This document shows, piece by piece, positions 8,134-18,060 of a stretch of 64,000 bases of DNA; position 1 is the first letter of the stretch, and the number at the start of each line of letters is the position of its first letter. This DNA comes from Motilimonas pumila (GTDB lineage Bacteria > Pseudomonadota > Gammaproteobacteria > Enterobacterales > CBDFNC01), in NCBI RefSeq assembly GCF_003596335.1, contig NZ_QZCH01000010.1, positions 62,001 to 126,000 on the forward strand, written 5' to 3'. Both the position numbers and the translations under genes were made by a program. The notes beneath the pieces are model-generated. The model did no database searches and had not been told where the DNA came from. It saw only the letters and a program-made list of their open reading frames with translations.

Positions 8134-8802
8134 TTACTCCTGCGACGTAAGCAGTTGCTCGACCAGAGTTTGCATGGTCTGCGCTTGTTGCCTATGGTCT
8201 AACATACTCGTCACTTGCTGCCCCACGTCTCCAAGGCCGTTGACCACGCCTTGCTGATTTTCGAATGATTGGTTTTGACTAATTTTCCATTTACCTTCAA
8301 TAGATTGCACTTTTATTTCAAATCCAACAATCGCGCTCAGCATCTTTGTGACATACGCCTCAGGCGCATCAGTCAACTGCCATGGCTGCGCTTGGCCTGC
8401 TTCTAACTGCTCAGTAAGCGCCGTAAGCATTGCTCTTTTACTGTCACCTCGATGCGAAAAAGTGACCTGGCCTCGCACATGTACCGCAATATAGTTCCAA
8501 GTAGGCACCGCTTTACCATCGCGTTGTTTACTGGGATACCAATTAGGCGAAATATATGCATTGGGGCCTTGAAACGTGATCAACACCGGCGCCTGCTCTT
8601 CAACCTGCTTCCATAGGGGGTTGGCTTTTGCAATGTGCCCCAATAACTTGAGCTGCTCACCATCAGACTGTAATACCAAAGGCAAATGATGTACGTCTAC
8701 CCCCTGCTCGGTTTGCACTATCATGCTGGCAAAAGGGTAATGCTTGATCAACTCAATGCATTTGCGTTGGTCTTGTTGTCGAAATATCCGCGGGATAAAC
8801 AT
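8134..8802 (-). CDS. PaiB-like FMN-binding protein (FMN_bind_2)
   Basis: A 222-residue cytoplasmic protein of the PaiB family, a split-barrel flavin-binding fold first described as a negative regulator of sporulation and protease genes in Bacillus. The family signature is clear: MFIPRIF at the N terminus, HLPL, the GHIAKANPLWK segment and the ISPNWYPSK...VPTWNY motif near residues 84-103. AAAGGAA precedes the ATG. In proteobacteria the role is not known; it may be a flavin-dependent enzyme or a stress regulator. Confidence 0.88.
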   Translation of the reverse strand: MFIPRIFRQQDQRKCIELIKHYPFASMIVQTEQGVDVHHLPLVLQSDGEQLKLLGHIAKANPLWKQVEEQAPVLITFQGPNAYISPNWYPSKQRDGKAVPTWNYIAVHVRGQVTFSHRGDSKRAMLTALTEQLEAGQAQPWQLTDAPEAYVTKMLSAIVGFEIKVQSIEGKWKISQNQSFENQQGVVNGLGDVGQQVTSMLDHRQQAQTMQTLVEQLLTSQE

Positions 8803-8888
8803 ATGTATTCCTTTTGTATATTGCTGTTGAGGGCTCCTCCCTCCAACATGATTTAATTTCAGCTTTCACTAATACCACGAGATTATTA

Positions 8889-9069
8889 CTATGACGGAGC
8901 TACCACCAGTGCTTTTGACATTGGCGATACCGCTGGTAGGTAAAGGATTTGCCCTATTTGCAAGGTCAGCACGCGTCTTTGCAGCTGATCATTTACCAAC
9001 TCAATAACCTCCACAGCTAATCACGTACGACTCGGTTAGGGTAAAGGTGCGGATGCTTCCTATCCCGTA
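8889..9069 (-). pseudogene. Possible remnant of a small phage tail-X/LysM-like protein
   Basis: Two minus-strand frames join near 9003 by a one-base shift to give one plausible peptide: a Tyr/Thr-rich N-terminal half, then VIELVNDQL and a G-x-x-L-x-LPA segment ending at TAG (8891-8889). The N..L......L..G..L.LP spacing resembles tail protein X or LysM-type modules. There is no start codon with a ribosome binding site and no other phage gene nearby. This is pattern matching by eye and weak. The rest of 8803-9203 holds nothing I recognise. Confidence 0.2.
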
Positions 9070-9203
9070 ACCTATTCACTCAATAGCTGGCCCTAAAGTT
9101 GACTCAACATGAGCCAGTAAAAGCGATAATCCTCGTTATCCCTATAAGCGCCGCGTAACCCTGTCATTACATAGACCTTCTTCGTAATAAAAAATATATC
9201 GCT

Positions 9204-10112
9204 TTAAGTTAAGGCTATTTCGAATGTAGAGTTAGGATAAGTATCAGCCAACTCTGCTACGATATGATGCTTGTGAGTCATTAAGTCTGCCATGCTCAGA
9301 GAGCCCAAGGCTTGGCTATCGATATACGCCACAACCAAATAACTGCTGCCCGTTTTAGAGATAAAGCTGTCTTTAAGCATGCCTTCTGTGCCAAATCTGG
9401 CCTCTAGAACAGCCATAATTTTAGCCCTGTCTTGCTGGTTTTGAAGCTGTCCACCGGCTAACTCAATAAAGGAGTCTCGAACTAACACAAAAGGCCCCTT
9501 TCCAAGCAATAATACCAGTACTATGACAAGCAGTGAGTCGCCTATGTAATGTAAAAAGCCCGCGACGCCGTCAATATCAACAAAGCGAATCGATATCAAG
9601 GCTAAACCTGTGGCTAACGACATCACGCCATCTAAACGTGAGCTAGTAAACTCGGCTTTTAAAATGGTACTACTAAAGTTAACTTTACGATTTTGAAAAT
9701 GGCAGAAATACGCCAGACTAAAACATAACACCACCATAGCCGGGGTGTAATATAAAATCACCTCACCATTAAGTGGCACTAAGCTTTCGCCGTTAAGGTA
9801 TTGAATTATTTTCGAAAAGTTGGCACTGAACGCCATTAATAGCACGCCAATCAGCAAAATGCCCTTAGCAAATGAAAATAGCGCCTCATAAGCAAACTGC
9901 CCTAAAGGAAACGTCTGAGTTCGGTTAGACTTTATGGCTGAAATTTTTATCGCAATCAGCGTCACCAAAAAAGCGATAAATGAAAAATTACCGTCGAGCA
10001 ATATGGCTTGGGAGCTGGAATAATAATACGCGGCCCACCCCGCCATCGCCATGAGGAAGTTAATCACCGCGCCGACGATCAGTGCCCGCTTTTCCGCTAA
10101 GACGTTGCTCAC
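9204..10112 (-). CDS. Cation diffusion facilitator (CDF) family transporter
   Basis: A 302-residue inner-membrane protein with six predicted helices and a cytoplasmic C-terminal domain, the CDF layout (metal/H+ antiport). Transport-site positions are partly changed: helix 2 has Asp40 in LLDGNFS with Ser44 where the second Asp normally sits, and helix 5 has Asp161 in SSRLDGVMS without the usual His/Asp four residues earlier. The substrate may therefore not be zinc. The start is a GTG at 10112 with AGGAG six bases upstream. It stands alone between intergenic regions. Confidence 0.85.
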   Translation of the reverse strand: MSNVLAEKRALIVGAVINFLMAMAGWAAYYYSSSQAILLDGNFSFIAFLVTLIAIKISAIKSNRTQTFPLGQFAYEALFSFAKGILLIGVLLMAFSANFSKIIQYLNGESLVPLNGEVILYYTPAMVVLCFSLAYFCHFQNRKVNFSSTILKAEFTSSRLDGVMSLATGLALISIRFVDIDGVAGFLHYIGDSLLVIVLVLLLGKGPFVLVRDSFIELAGGQLQNQQDRAKIMAVLEARFGTEGMLKDSFISKTGSSYLVVAYIDSQALGSLSMADLMTHKHHIVAELADTYPNSTFEIALT

Positions 10113-10292
10113 TTACTTCTCCTACCTGGTATGTTTGCTCCAGTCTTACACCACCAAAGCTAAACAAGTTAGCATTAACATTGAAATACTAACCTTAAAC
10201 CATTTGCAAAAGAATAGCTTGAGAAAGCAAAGTAATCTGCCACAAGGTATGCCAGAGCAACGATAACAGGAGCAAGCCTTGCCCCTTGAGAT

Positions 10293-11864
10293 TTAGAGCT
10301 GTGATAAGTTACCTAACCAATGCTCAGCTTGATCCAGTATCGCCTGTTGTTGCTCAACCGGTTTCTTGCGCCAATTTGCGTAAACCATTTTGTTTCTCGG
10401 GTTGTTGGCAAACGCAGTTTGATGCTGCACCATAAAATGCCAGTACAAGGCATTGAATGGGCAAGCGTTATCACCAACAGCTTGCTTTACTTGATAGCGA
10501 CAATCACCGCAATAATCGCTCATTTTGTTGATGTAATTGCCACTGGCTGCGTAAGCCTTAGAGCCTACAATACCGCCGTCAGCAAACTGGCTCATGCCGC
10601 GAGTATTTGGCATTTCTACCCACTCAATGGCGTCAATGTAGACACCTAAGTACCACTTGTCGACTTCATCAGGGTCAATGCCAGCCAATAAACAAAAATT
10701 ACCTGTGACCATAAGGCGCTGGATATGATGAGCATAGGCATAGTCGAGCGATTGACTGATGGCGCGCTTAAGGCAAAGCATGTCAGTTTCACCATTCCAG
10801 AACCAATCTGGTAACTGGCGGCTTGCTTGTAATGCATTCAGTTCACCATACTCAGGCATGTTGCGCCAATAAATAGCTCGCACAAACTCACGCCAGCCTA
10901 ATATTTGCCTGACAAAGCCTTCTATTTGAGCAATGCTAATCTGCTCAGGACGGGCATCATACTCGTCGATAGCACGGTGAATGACTTGTTTGGGGCTGAT
11001 CATTTTGCAATTCAATGCAAATGAAATACGACTGTGAAATAAGCTCCATTGCTTTTGATTTAACATGTCATCGAGTTTACCAGTCATGGCATCTTGAAAC
11101 TGGCCAAACCACGGCAAGCAAGTCTGGCAGAAGAAGTCTAATAACTGCACTGCTTGGCGCCGAGTGACGGGCCACAATAGCCTTGACTCAACCTTACCAA
11201 ACGTCACCACTTGATGACGCGTTAGCCGAGCCAAAATGTCGCTGACGTCGGTGGCAAACAGCAAGGGAGCGGGTACCTTGTCAAAGTCATCTGGTTTAAG
11301 CTTATTTTGATTTTGGCCATCAAAATTCCACTTCCCGCCGACAGGCTCGCCCTTGTTCATTAATACTTGATGACGTTGGCGCATTTTACGATAAAAAGCC
11401 TCCATGCGATGGCGGTGACCAACTTTGAAATCGGCCATAATTTCTTGCTCACTAAGATAAAAATGCTGCGTTTCATAGGCTTGAGTATTAATGTTTAGGT
11501 CTTGACACATCTCACTGAGTTGCTGACGCAGCCGGTATTCGTCAGGTAGCTGGTATTCAAACTGCGAGACTTGATACTGCTTTATCAGCGCTTGCAACAA
11601 CGTCGGTAAATCTGCGTATTGCGCCGTGTCATCTAAGCTTAAATGCAACACCCTATGGCCTGCTTGGTGAATCGCCTCGGCAAATGCGCCCATCGCAGCA
11701 AAAAATGCGCACACTTTTTGCACGTGATGCTGCACGTAAGCCGTTTCTTGATGCAACTCAGCGAGCACGTACAAGACGCCTTCATCTTGCTGTTGTAGCC
11801 AAGAATGTTGGGCATTTAACTGGTCACCTAAGATCAAGCGTAAGGTGTGAGCCGTTTCGGTCAT
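10293..11864 (-). CDS. Iron-sulfur bacterial cryptochrome/(6-4) photolyase (FeS-BCP, PhrB-like)
   Basis: Light-driven DNA repair flavoprotein of the FeS-BCP class, which repairs (6-4) photoproducts. The 523-residue protein has the N-terminal Rossmann-like domain ([10 protein letters not shown] start), a helical FAD domain and a C-terminal extension. Cys364, Cys452, Cys455 and Cys468 have the spacing of the four [4Fe-4S] ligands of Agrobacterium PhrB. It is the last gene of a four-gene overlapping array; its ATG overlaps the DUF2256 stop by four bases. Expected chromophores are FAD and a lumazine-type antenna; the latter is family knowledge. Confidence 0.93.
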   Translation of the reverse strand: MTETAHTLRLILGDQLNAQHSWLQQQDEGVLYVLAELHQETAYVQHHVQKVCAFFAAMGAFAEAIHQAGHRVLHLSLDDTAQYADLPTLLQALIKQYQVSQFEYQLPDEYRLRQQLSEMCQDLNINTQAYETQHFYLSEQEIMADFKVGHRHRMEAFYRKMRQRHQVLMNKGEPVGGKWNFDGQNQNKLKPDDFDKVPAPLLFATDVSDILARLTRHQVVTFGKVESRLLWPVTRRQAVQLLDFFCQTCLPWFGQFQDAMTGKLDDMLNQKQWSLFHSRISFALNCKMISPKQVIHRAIDEYDARPEQISIAQIEGFVRQILGWREFVRAIYWRNMPEYGELNALQASRQLPDWFWNGETDMLCLKRAISQSLDYAYAHHIQRLMVTGNFCLLAGIDPDEVDKWYLGVYIDAIEWVEMPNTRGMSQFADGGIVGSKAYAASGNYINKMSDYCGDCRYQVKQAVGDNACPFNALYWHFMVQHQTAFANNPRNKMVYANWRKKPVEQQQAILDQAEHWLGNLSQL

Positions 11865-12052
11865 AAATCTCCTTTATCGTGCGGTGCACGCTGAACAAGT
11901 TTGCGTTGCCCGGCACAGCGCTTAGAGCAATACTTAACGTTAGGCCAATCTCGTTGCCATTTTTTACGCCAGCTGAATGGTCGCAAACATACCAAGCACA
12001 CCTTCTGCGCGCGTGGCGTATGAGTTTGCTGCTTGCCCTTTACAGCTTTCAT
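11861..12052 (-). CDS. DUF2256 zinc-ribbon-like protein linked to photolyases
   Basis: A 63-residue basic protein with two Cys pairs, C19xxC22 and C42xxxC46, around the family signature [22 protein letters not shown]. DUF2256 genes are typically next to photolyase genes, as here, and the function is unknown; a metal-binding helper in DNA binding or in cluster handling is a guess. It overlaps both neighbours by four bases (ATGA type), so it is translated as part of the array. Confidence 0.92.
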   Translation of the reverse strand: MKAVKGKQQTHTPRAQKVCLVCLRPFSWRKKWQRDWPNVKYCSKRCAGQRKLVQRAPHDKGDL

Positions 12053-13500
12053 CGCTTTGGTCTCACATGACGAGCCAACAACCGTTGCCCTTCTTGTTTA
12101 ACCAAAGGCTTACTGCGCCATTGCCACAATAGCTCCTTCGCTTGATTATAGCTCTGCTTAATATCCACAATCGGTTCAGGGTAATCATGGCCTAGCTGCA
12201 CCTGATACATCTGTTGCTCCATTGGCGTTAATTGCCAAGGCGTATGCACTAAAGGGGCTGGCACTTGGGCCAATTGTGGTAACCAAGTTTTGACAAACTC
12301 GCCGTCAGGATCTTTTTCAAGCCCTTGCTTTACTGGGTTATAAATACGTATGGTGTTGATACCGGTAACACCAGCTTGCATTTGAAACTGGCTGTAGTGT
12401 ATTCCGGGCTCAAAGTCTAAAAATAGGCTCGCCAAATACTCCACGCCCATGCGCCAATCAACGGCCAAGTGGTGGCATAAGAAACTCACTAACATGGCTC
12501 GCATCCGAAAATTGATATAGCCAGTTTGCTGCAAGCACACCATGCAAGCATCAACCATAGGAATCCCTGTTTGGCCTCTCTGCCAAGCGACTAAAAAACG
12601 TTCTGATCGGACGCCTGTGGTGCGCGGTAAATCCTTATAACCGGCGTTAACAGGCTGAAACTGCATTTGGCAGTCACTTTCAAACTTTTGGATAAAATGG
12701 CAGTGCCAATGCAAGCGAGAACTGAGCGCCACTAGGCTGCGACGCCACCCCGGCGTTTGCCAATGACTGAGCAAACTTTGATAAGCTTGCCGTAAACTGA
12801 TATTGCCCCAAGCCAGGTATGCAGAGAAGCGTGAGCAATGTTGCTGGCTCAGGGCTGGACTCGATAAACTATACGCGTAGTTTTTGCCTCGCTCGGTGAA
12901 AAACGATTCAAGGGTTTGCCACGCTGCCAGCTCTCCCCCTTGTTGAAATTGGCCACTGGGCTCTTTTTGCGTTAAGTCGACCCCCTTAGGTAGCCCCAGC
13001 TTTACGCCATCTAGCCAATTTCCCTGCTCCACATTAACCTCGGCCAAGGGGGCGCGCATCACTTTCTGCCAGCGTTTATCCCATTCTTGTCGGTGAGTTA
13101 AGCCTCGGATCACGGCGCCAATCGGACTTTGTAGCCAACTAATATTTCGAGAGTCACACCACTGCTGCACCTTGATGTCACGGGTAAAGGTATTCGCTAA
13201 CCCCACCTCTTGATGAGAAAATAATTGGCCAATTCCCAATTGCTCATCGATAAGCTTTAGACATGCCAGAGCATCTTGCTCTACACAATACAAAGCACCG
13301 GGTGGCAGTTGTTGCGCCATATCATGTAATGACTGGCGTACAAAACGCCAGTGACGCTGACGGTAGTGCTTGTCATCGAGTAACATGGGCTCAAAACAAT
13401 ACAGCAATAACACAGGTAAACCTGAGGCTAAGGCTTGTTGCAATGGCGCGTGATCTTGCAGCCGGAGATCCCGCTTTAACCATACAAGGGCAATGCTCAT
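12049..13500 (-). CDS. Cryptochrome/photolyase-family flavoprotein, divergent subgroup
   Basis: A 483-residue protein with the N-terminal antenna/Rossmann domain ([14 protein letters not shown]) and the C-terminal FAD-binding helical domain ([35 protein letters not shown]). It differs from E. coli PhrB where the latter has the WQW segment holding the proximal tryptophan of the electron-transfer chain: here the aligned residues are Phe372-Gln-Met374, followed by [15 protein letters not shown]. Trp349 of DWR is kept. The ATG at 13500 overlaps the upstream stop (ATGA) and has AGGGA upstream; a TTG two codons earlier is rejected. It may repair CPDs or act as a photoreceptor; the sequence alone cannot decide. 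Confidence 0.88.
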   Translation of the reverse strand: MSIALVWLKRDLRLQDHAPLQQALASGLPVLLLYCFEPMLLDDKHYRQRHWRFVRQSLHDMAQQLPPGALYCVEQDALACLKLIDEQLGIGQLFSHQEVGLANTFTRDIKVQQWCDSRNISWLQSPIGAVIRGLTHRQEWDKRWQKVMRAPLAEVNVEQGNWLDGVKLGLPKGVDLTQKEPSGQFQQGGELAAWQTLESFFTERGKNYAYSLSSPALSQQHCSRFSAYLAWGNISLRQAYQSLLSHWQTPGWRRSLVALSSRLHWHCHFIQKFESDCQMQFQPVNAGYKDLPRTTGVRSERFLVAWQRGQTGIPMVDACMVCLQQTGYINFRMRAMLVSFLCHHLAVDWRMGVEYLASLFLDFEPGIHYSQFQMQAGVTGINTIRIYNPVKQGLEKDPDGEFVKTWLPQLAQVPAPLVHTPWQLTPMEQQMYQVQLGHDYPEPIVDIKQSYNQAKELLWQWRSKPLVKQEGQRLLARHVRPKR

Positions 13501-14873
13501 GAGCAATCCCTGTTTTTGGCTGAGCCTTGCGGATCATCTCTTGGCCAATCTGCGGCGTCAACCGAGTCTAACGCCAGGGTCGTATTGTCACCCTGCCACT
13601 TGGCAATAAAATGCCCTTCGGGATCAAACATCTGAGTTTGTTTATCTAAGTTAAAATGGCGCCCACCACGAGGATCGGCTCCTACGCCCGCAATGTATTG
13701 CCAATTTCCCCAGTTCGCAGCGACGTCATGGTCTCCTAACTGTTGCTGGAAATAAGCTGCGCCAAAGCGCCAATCAATGCCCATTTCATTCACTAAACAG
13801 CTGGCAACCAACTGCCGACCTCGGTTAGACATGTAGCCGGTGCTGTTAAGCTCTCGCATACAAGCATTGACCAAGGGATAAGGCGTTGTACCGTGGCACC
13901 ACTTTTTAAACCGCTCGGCAAAATAACTGGTTAAAGGCGGCTGCTGCGCGCGCCCTTGAAAGCTGAATAAGCGCCAGTCCAGTTGCAATGCTAGCCACTG
14001 AAAATACTCTCGCCACCAAAGCTCAAAACCAATCCAATAGGTCGACTCGTTGGCACCGTATTGCTCTTCGTACAACTTAAGCTCTTGCCAAACCTGACGT
14101 GCAGACACATTGCCAAGAGACAAAAAGTGACTCAATTTAGTTGATTGCTGCCAGCCATCTAACGCGTTGCGCGTTTGTTTGTAGGTTTGCGGTGCGTCAG
14201 AGCTAAAATATTGCGTCAGGTGAGCAATCGCGGTCATTTCGCCGCCTTGGAACAACGAGCTATGCTCGCTTTGACTCGCGCCATAATTAGGTAGCCGAGT
14301 CCAGGCGTGTTGAGCTTCTTCTTCACTCACCAGAGTCAGAGGATAAGGCAAGGCATCAAGGTGAATTTTGCCTGGACCATGGGGCGCAATAGGCTCGCGC
14401 TCAATCAGTTTACGAAATTTAGAAAAAGACGCCAGTGTGTCCGGCGTTAAGTTTAGCTGGTTAGAAGCAAACAAGGTGCTATCCCAAAGGCTTACACATT
14501 CCACTTGGGGTAACGCTTGGATAATGGTTTGCCACACTTGCTGCTCATACACGCCAACTTGTTCGCCATGGCCAATAATGTCTATCTCATGCTCGCGAGC
14601 TAACGTAATAATTTGTTGCTCTGCAGGCCCTGAAACCAAAGTTAATTGATGGCCATGTTGCTGAAGTTGGTACTGAAGCTGTAGCAAAGACTGGCAAATC
14701 ACACGCCAGCGATGATTACCCACCATTTTATGGTGAAAATTTTGCGGTTTAAACCATCGAGGATCAATCACGTATACAAATGCAATTTTGTCAGCTTGCA
14801 TCAATAGGGTGGTCAAAGTGCGATTATCTTGTAACCTGAGGTCGTTACTGAACCAATAAAGCGCTTTTTTCAT
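13497..14873 (-). CDS. DASH-type cryptochrome (CRY-DASH)
   Basis: A 458-residue FAD/MTHF flavoprotein that, in this class, repairs CPD lesions mainly in single-stranded DNA. It shows KKALYWFSNDLRLQDN at the start, NWQYIAGVGADPRGGRHFN (a DASH hallmark) near residue 390, and the DWRFG and GYMSNRGRQ motifs of the FAD domain. The start is the ATG at 14873 with GGGGGAAG upstream. It is the first gene of the four-gene light-repair array, with four-base overlaps throughout, so all members should be made together. Confidence 0.93.
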   Translation of the reverse strand: MKKALYWFSNDLRLQDNRTLTTLLMQADKIAFVYVIDPRWFKPQNFHHKMVGNHRWRVICQSLLQLQYQLQQHGHQLTLVSGPAEQQIITLAREHEIDIIGHGEQVGVYEQQVWQTIIQALPQVECVSLWDSTLFASNQLNLTPDTLASFSKFRKLIEREPIAPHGPGKIHLDALPYPLTLVSEEEAQHAWTRLPNYGASQSEHSSLFQGGEMTAIAHLTQYFSSDAPQTYKQTRNALDGWQQSTKLSHFLSLGNVSARQVWQELKLYEEQYGANESTYWIGFELWWREYFQWLALQLDWRLFSFQGRAQQPPLTSYFAERFKKWCHGTTPYPLVNACMRELNSTGYMSNRGRQLVASCLVNEMGIDWRFGAAYFQQQLGDHDVAANWGNWQYIAGVGADPRGGRHFNLDKQTQMFDPEGHFIAKWQGDNTTLALDSVDAADWPRDDPQGSAKNRDCS

Positions 14874-14998
14874 CACTTCCCCCAATCATCAAAAGGCTTA
14901 CCGACGAAAATGGATGAGTGATTGCGGTAAACTTGGCTTAGAGGGTTATTACGTAAAAATGCAGGCCTTAGTTCACTTCAAAAGCGTGAAATAAGGGC

Positions 14999-15025
14999 AA
15001 TAAAAGGCAGCTTGCAGCGGCTGCC
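14999..15025 (-). terminator. Rho-independent terminator after yjbQ
   Basis: On the minus strand a 6-base stem GGCAGC/GCTGCC (15025-15006, eight-base loop) followed by TTTTATT. It would end the dnaB-alr-yjbQ transcript. Confidence 0.6.
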
Positions 15026-15056
15026 AATAGACAATAAATACTGGATTTCGAATGAG

Positions 15057-15485
15057 TTAAGTGGTCAGTTGACCTTGCAGCGTAACGACTAAAGTGCGCG
15101 AGCCTGCCCTGTCTCTGTGCTCTCCCAAAGTGATCCCCTGCCAGCACCCTAAAGCTAATTGACCCTGACTAATGGGTAGGCTCAACTGACACCCTAAAGT
15201 GGCTGACTTAATGTGGGCGGGCATGTCGTCTAAGCCTTCATAATCATGCTGATAATACTGCATGCCTTCAGGCACAAAATGATTAAAATGAGACTCTAGA
15301 TCAAGGCGCACGGTGGGATCGGCATTTTCATTGATGCTGATGCTAGCGCTGGTGTGTTGCAAGAACAAGTGGCACAGACCCACTTGATACAGCTGCAATT
15401 GCGGCAACTGCTTAACAATTTCTTCGGTCACTAAATGAAAGCCTCGGGCTTTCGGTGAAAGTTGAATATTAACTTGCTGCCACAT
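15057..15485 (-). CDS. yjbQ: YjbQ/UPF0047 family protein
   Basis: A 142-residue protein of the UPF0047 family, reported to have weak thiamine-phosphate synthase activity. It contains the signature stretch LFLQHTSASISINENADP (residues 41-58) and the C-terminal LGEHRDRAGSRTLVVTLQG with the conserved His and Arg residues. It follows alr by 55 bases on the same strand, and a hairpin with a T run lies after it, so it is probably the last gene of the dnaB-alr transcript. The physiological role is uncertain. Confidence 0.9.
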   Translation of the reverse strand: MWQQVNIQLSPKARGFHLVTEEIVKQLPQLQLYQVGLCHLFLQHTSASISINENADPTVRLDLESHFNHFVPEGMQYYQHDYEGLDDMPAHIKSATLGCQLSLPISQGQLALGCWQGITLGEHRDRAGSRTLVVTLQGQLTT

Positions 15486-15540
15486 TGTTTGTTCCTCGTG
15501 CAGAGTTACTCGCTATTTATTACCGACTTTGCGTTAGCGG

Positions 15541-16617
15541 CTAACCTTGATAGCTGAGATCAACCCGTTGGGTTAATTTGGTCACCAATTCGTAAGCAAT
15601 CGTGCCAATCGCATTAGCCACATCCTCAACGGGCAACTCAGGCCCCCAGAGCACCACTTCATCTCCCATGACTTCTTGACTGTCAGGCCCTAAGTCTACG
15701 GTTAGCATATCCATCGAGACACGACCAACAATTGGCACGATGCGACCATTCACAAACACGGGCGTGCCCGCCGGCGCATTGCGCGGATAACCGTCGCCAT
15801 AACCGATAGCGACAACGCCTAACCTTGTATCACGCTGTGCCACCCAACTGCCGCCATAACCAACCGGTTCACCTTGGAGGTGCTTGCGGACCGCAATCAA
15901 GCAAGACGTTAAACGCATCACTGGGGTTAATTGATGGTCTTTCCCCTGTTGATCGGCAAAAGGTGAGACGCCATAAAGTGCGATGCCAGGCCGAATAAGA
16001 TCGCCATGCGCATCAGGCCAGGCTATTACGCCAGCAGAATTGGCCAGTGAACATTTGCCTGTGACGTCTTTGGTTGATGCCAAAAAGCGCGCGATTTGCA
16101 GCTTGGTGTAATCTTGATCAAGCTCATCCGCACGGCTAAAGTGCGTCATCACGTTCACCGGCTGAAATACCCGAGAGCATTGCTGTAAGCGGCACAGGAA
16201 AGAGGCAAACTCGTCTTGATGCACCCCCAAGCGGTGCATACCCGTGTCCAGTTTAAGCCAGGTTTTTATTTGCCCTTCAATATTACTTTGCTCTAACGCT
16301 TGTAACTGCTCTAAATTGTGCACAGCGGTCTGAATATTATTGGCTTCCAGCACCGGAATATCCGAAGCATTAAAAAAACCTTCCAACAAAATAATTGGCT
16401 TTACAATACCACCAGAGCGCAGCGCCAAAGCTTCTTCAATACGTGCCACACCAAAGGCATCTGCGGCATCCAGGGCGTGGGCGATTTGCACTAGGCCATG
16501 ACCATAAGCGTTCGCTTTGACTACCGCCAACACCTTAGACTGGTTGGCCATCAACTTGAGCTGCTTCAGGTTATTACGCAAAGCGGTGAGGTCTATGACA
16601 GCGGTTGCAGCTTTCAT
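15541..16617 (-). CDS. alr: Alanine racemase
   Basis: PLP enzyme that interconverts L- and D-alanine for peptidoglycan. In this 358-residue protein the PLP lysine is Lys34 in AVVKANAYGHG; further signatures are the GYGDGYPRN region with the catalytic Tyr and RVSMDMLTVD near the C terminus. I chose the ATG at 16617, with CAGGAG six bases upstream, over the frame's earlier codon at 16635. The gene begins 18 bases after the dnaB stop, the common dnaB-alr arrangement. Confidence 0.96.
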   Translation of the reverse strand: MKAATAVIDLTALRNNLKQLKLMANQSKVLAVVKANAYGHGLVQIAHALDAADAFGVARIEEALALRSGGIVKPIILLEGFFNASDIPVLEANNIQTAVHNLEQLQALEQSNIEGQIKTWLKLDTGMHRLGVHQDEFASFLCRLQQCSRVFQPVNVMTHFSRADELDQDYTKLQIARFLASTKDVTGKCSLANSAGVIAWPDAHGDLIRPGIALYGVSPFADQQGKDHQLTPVMRLTSCLIAVRKHLQGEPVGYGGSWVAQRDTRLGVVAIGYGDGYPRNAPAGTPVFVNGRIVPIVGRVSMDMLTVDLGPDSQEVMGDEVVLWGPELPVEDVANAIGTIAYELVTKLTQRVDLSYQG

Positions 16618-16635
16618 ACTGACTCCTGCGACCAT

Positions 16636-18060
16636 TTATTCATCATCATCAAAAGCGGGGCCTGCGTAATTATCAAACCTAGAGAATTGACCTTGGAAGG
16701 TCAGGCGTACTTTACCTATGGGGCCGTTACGTTGTTTGCCGATGATGATTTCTGCAATGCCTTTTTCTGTAGAGTCTTCGTTATAAACTTCGTCGCGGTA
16801 GATAAACATAATTAAGTCAGCATCTTGCTCAATAGAGCCTGATTCACGTAAGTCAGAGTTGATTGGCCGTTTGTCGGCCCGTTGCTCCAAGGTACGGTTA
16901 AGCTGCGACAGAGCAATCACGGGACACTTTAATTCTTTCGCCAACGCTTTTAAGGACTTTGAAATTTCAGCAATTTCCAAGGTACGGTTATCACTGAGCG
17001 AAGGTACGCGCATCAATTGCAGGTAATCCACCATGATCATTGACACGCCGCCATGATCTTTCGCAATTCGCCTGGCGCGCGAACGTAATTCGGTAGGAGT
17101 TAAACCTGAGCTATCATCAACGTACATGTTACATTTTTCCAGTAACAAGCCCATGGTGGACGATAGCCTCGCCCAATCGTCATCATTCAGCTGACCAGTA
17201 CGTATGCTACCTTGATTAATTCGCCCCAACGAAGCCAACATACGCATCATAATTTGTTCTGAAGGCATCTCTAACGAGAAAATGATAACCGGCTTGTCAT
17301 TGGTCATCGCCGCATGTTCGGCTAGGTTCATCGCAAAAGTGGTTTTACCCATAGAAGGACGTGCTGCCACTATGATTAAGTCTGAAGATTGAAAGCCTGC
17401 CGTCATGTTGTCTAAATCAGCGTAGCCACTTGATACGCCAGTGACACCGTCTTGTGGGTTTTTATAAAGGTCTTCTATTTTGTCGACGGTTTTTTCTAAA
17501 ATAGAGTTGATATCTTGGGGGCCTTCGTTAGCATCAGCCCGAGACTCCGCAATTTTAAATACTTTGCTTTCAGCAAAATCCAATAATTCGTCGCTGCCCC
17601 GCCCTTCAGGATCATAACCCGCTTCAGCAATTTCATTGGCGACACCAATCAACTCGCGCACCACTGCACGTTCACGCACTATGTTGGCGTAGGCTGAAAT
17701 ATTTGCTGCACTTGGGGTGTTTTTCGCAATTTCTGCCAGATACGCAAAGCCGCCTACAGCGTCAAGTTCTTGCTCGCGCTCTAGTCGCTCAGACACAGTA
17801 ATTAAGTCCAGCGGCATACTGTCACTGGTTAAGCGCTCCATGGCTTTGAAAATAAGCCGGTGCGGTCGTGAGTAGAAATCTTGGTCCACCACGGCTTCTG
17901 CCACGCGATCCCAAGCTTGGTTATCAAGCATGACACCGCCCAACACAGACTGCTCAGCTTCAAAAGAATGAGGCGGTACCTTCAACGCCTCTACGGCAGA
18001 ATTTGAGAGGTTTTTCTTATCAAATTTATTTTTTTCAAATGGCGTGCGAGCTTGGGTCAT
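16636..18060 (-). CDS. dnaB: Replicative DNA helicase DnaB
   Basis: Hexameric 5'-3' helicase of the replication fork. The 474-residue protein has the N-terminal collar/primase-interaction domain (PPHSFEAEQSVLGGVMLDN from residue 29), the linker helix, and the RecA-like domain with Walker A ARPSMGKTT, Walker B MIMVDYLQLM and the SQLNRTLEQR arginine-finger region. The acidic tail ends DDDE. No intein is present. It is cotranscribed with alr and divergent from the LysR gene. Confidence 0.97.
   Translation of the reverse strand: MTQARTPFEKNKFDKKNLSNSAVEALKVPPHSFEAEQSVLGGVMLDNQAWDRVAEAVVDQDFYSRPHRLIFKAMERLTSDSMPLDLITVSERLEREQELDAVGGFAYLAEIAKNTPSAANISAYANIVRERAVVRELIGVANEIAEAGYDPEGRGSDELLDFAESKVFKIAESRADANEGPQDINSILEKTVDKIEDLYKNPQDGVTGVSSGYADLDNMTAGFQSSDLIIVAARPSMGKTTFAMNLAEHAAMTNDKPVIIFSLEMPSEQIMMRMLASLGRINQGSIRTGQLNDDDWARLSSTMGLLLEKCNMYVDDSSGLTPTELRSRARRIAKDHGGVSMIMVDYLQLMRVPSLSDNRTLEIAEISKSLKALAKELKCPVIALSQLNRTLEQRADKRPINSDLRESGSIEQDADLIMFIYRDEVYNEDSTEKGIAEIIIGKQRNGPIGKVRLTFQGQFSRFDNYAGPAFDDDE

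Noticed and set aside
10320..10649. 109-codon plus-strand frame opposite the iron-sulfur photolyase gene
   Set aside because: Low-complexity translation, no ribosome binding site, and the opposite strand is a clear conserved gene.
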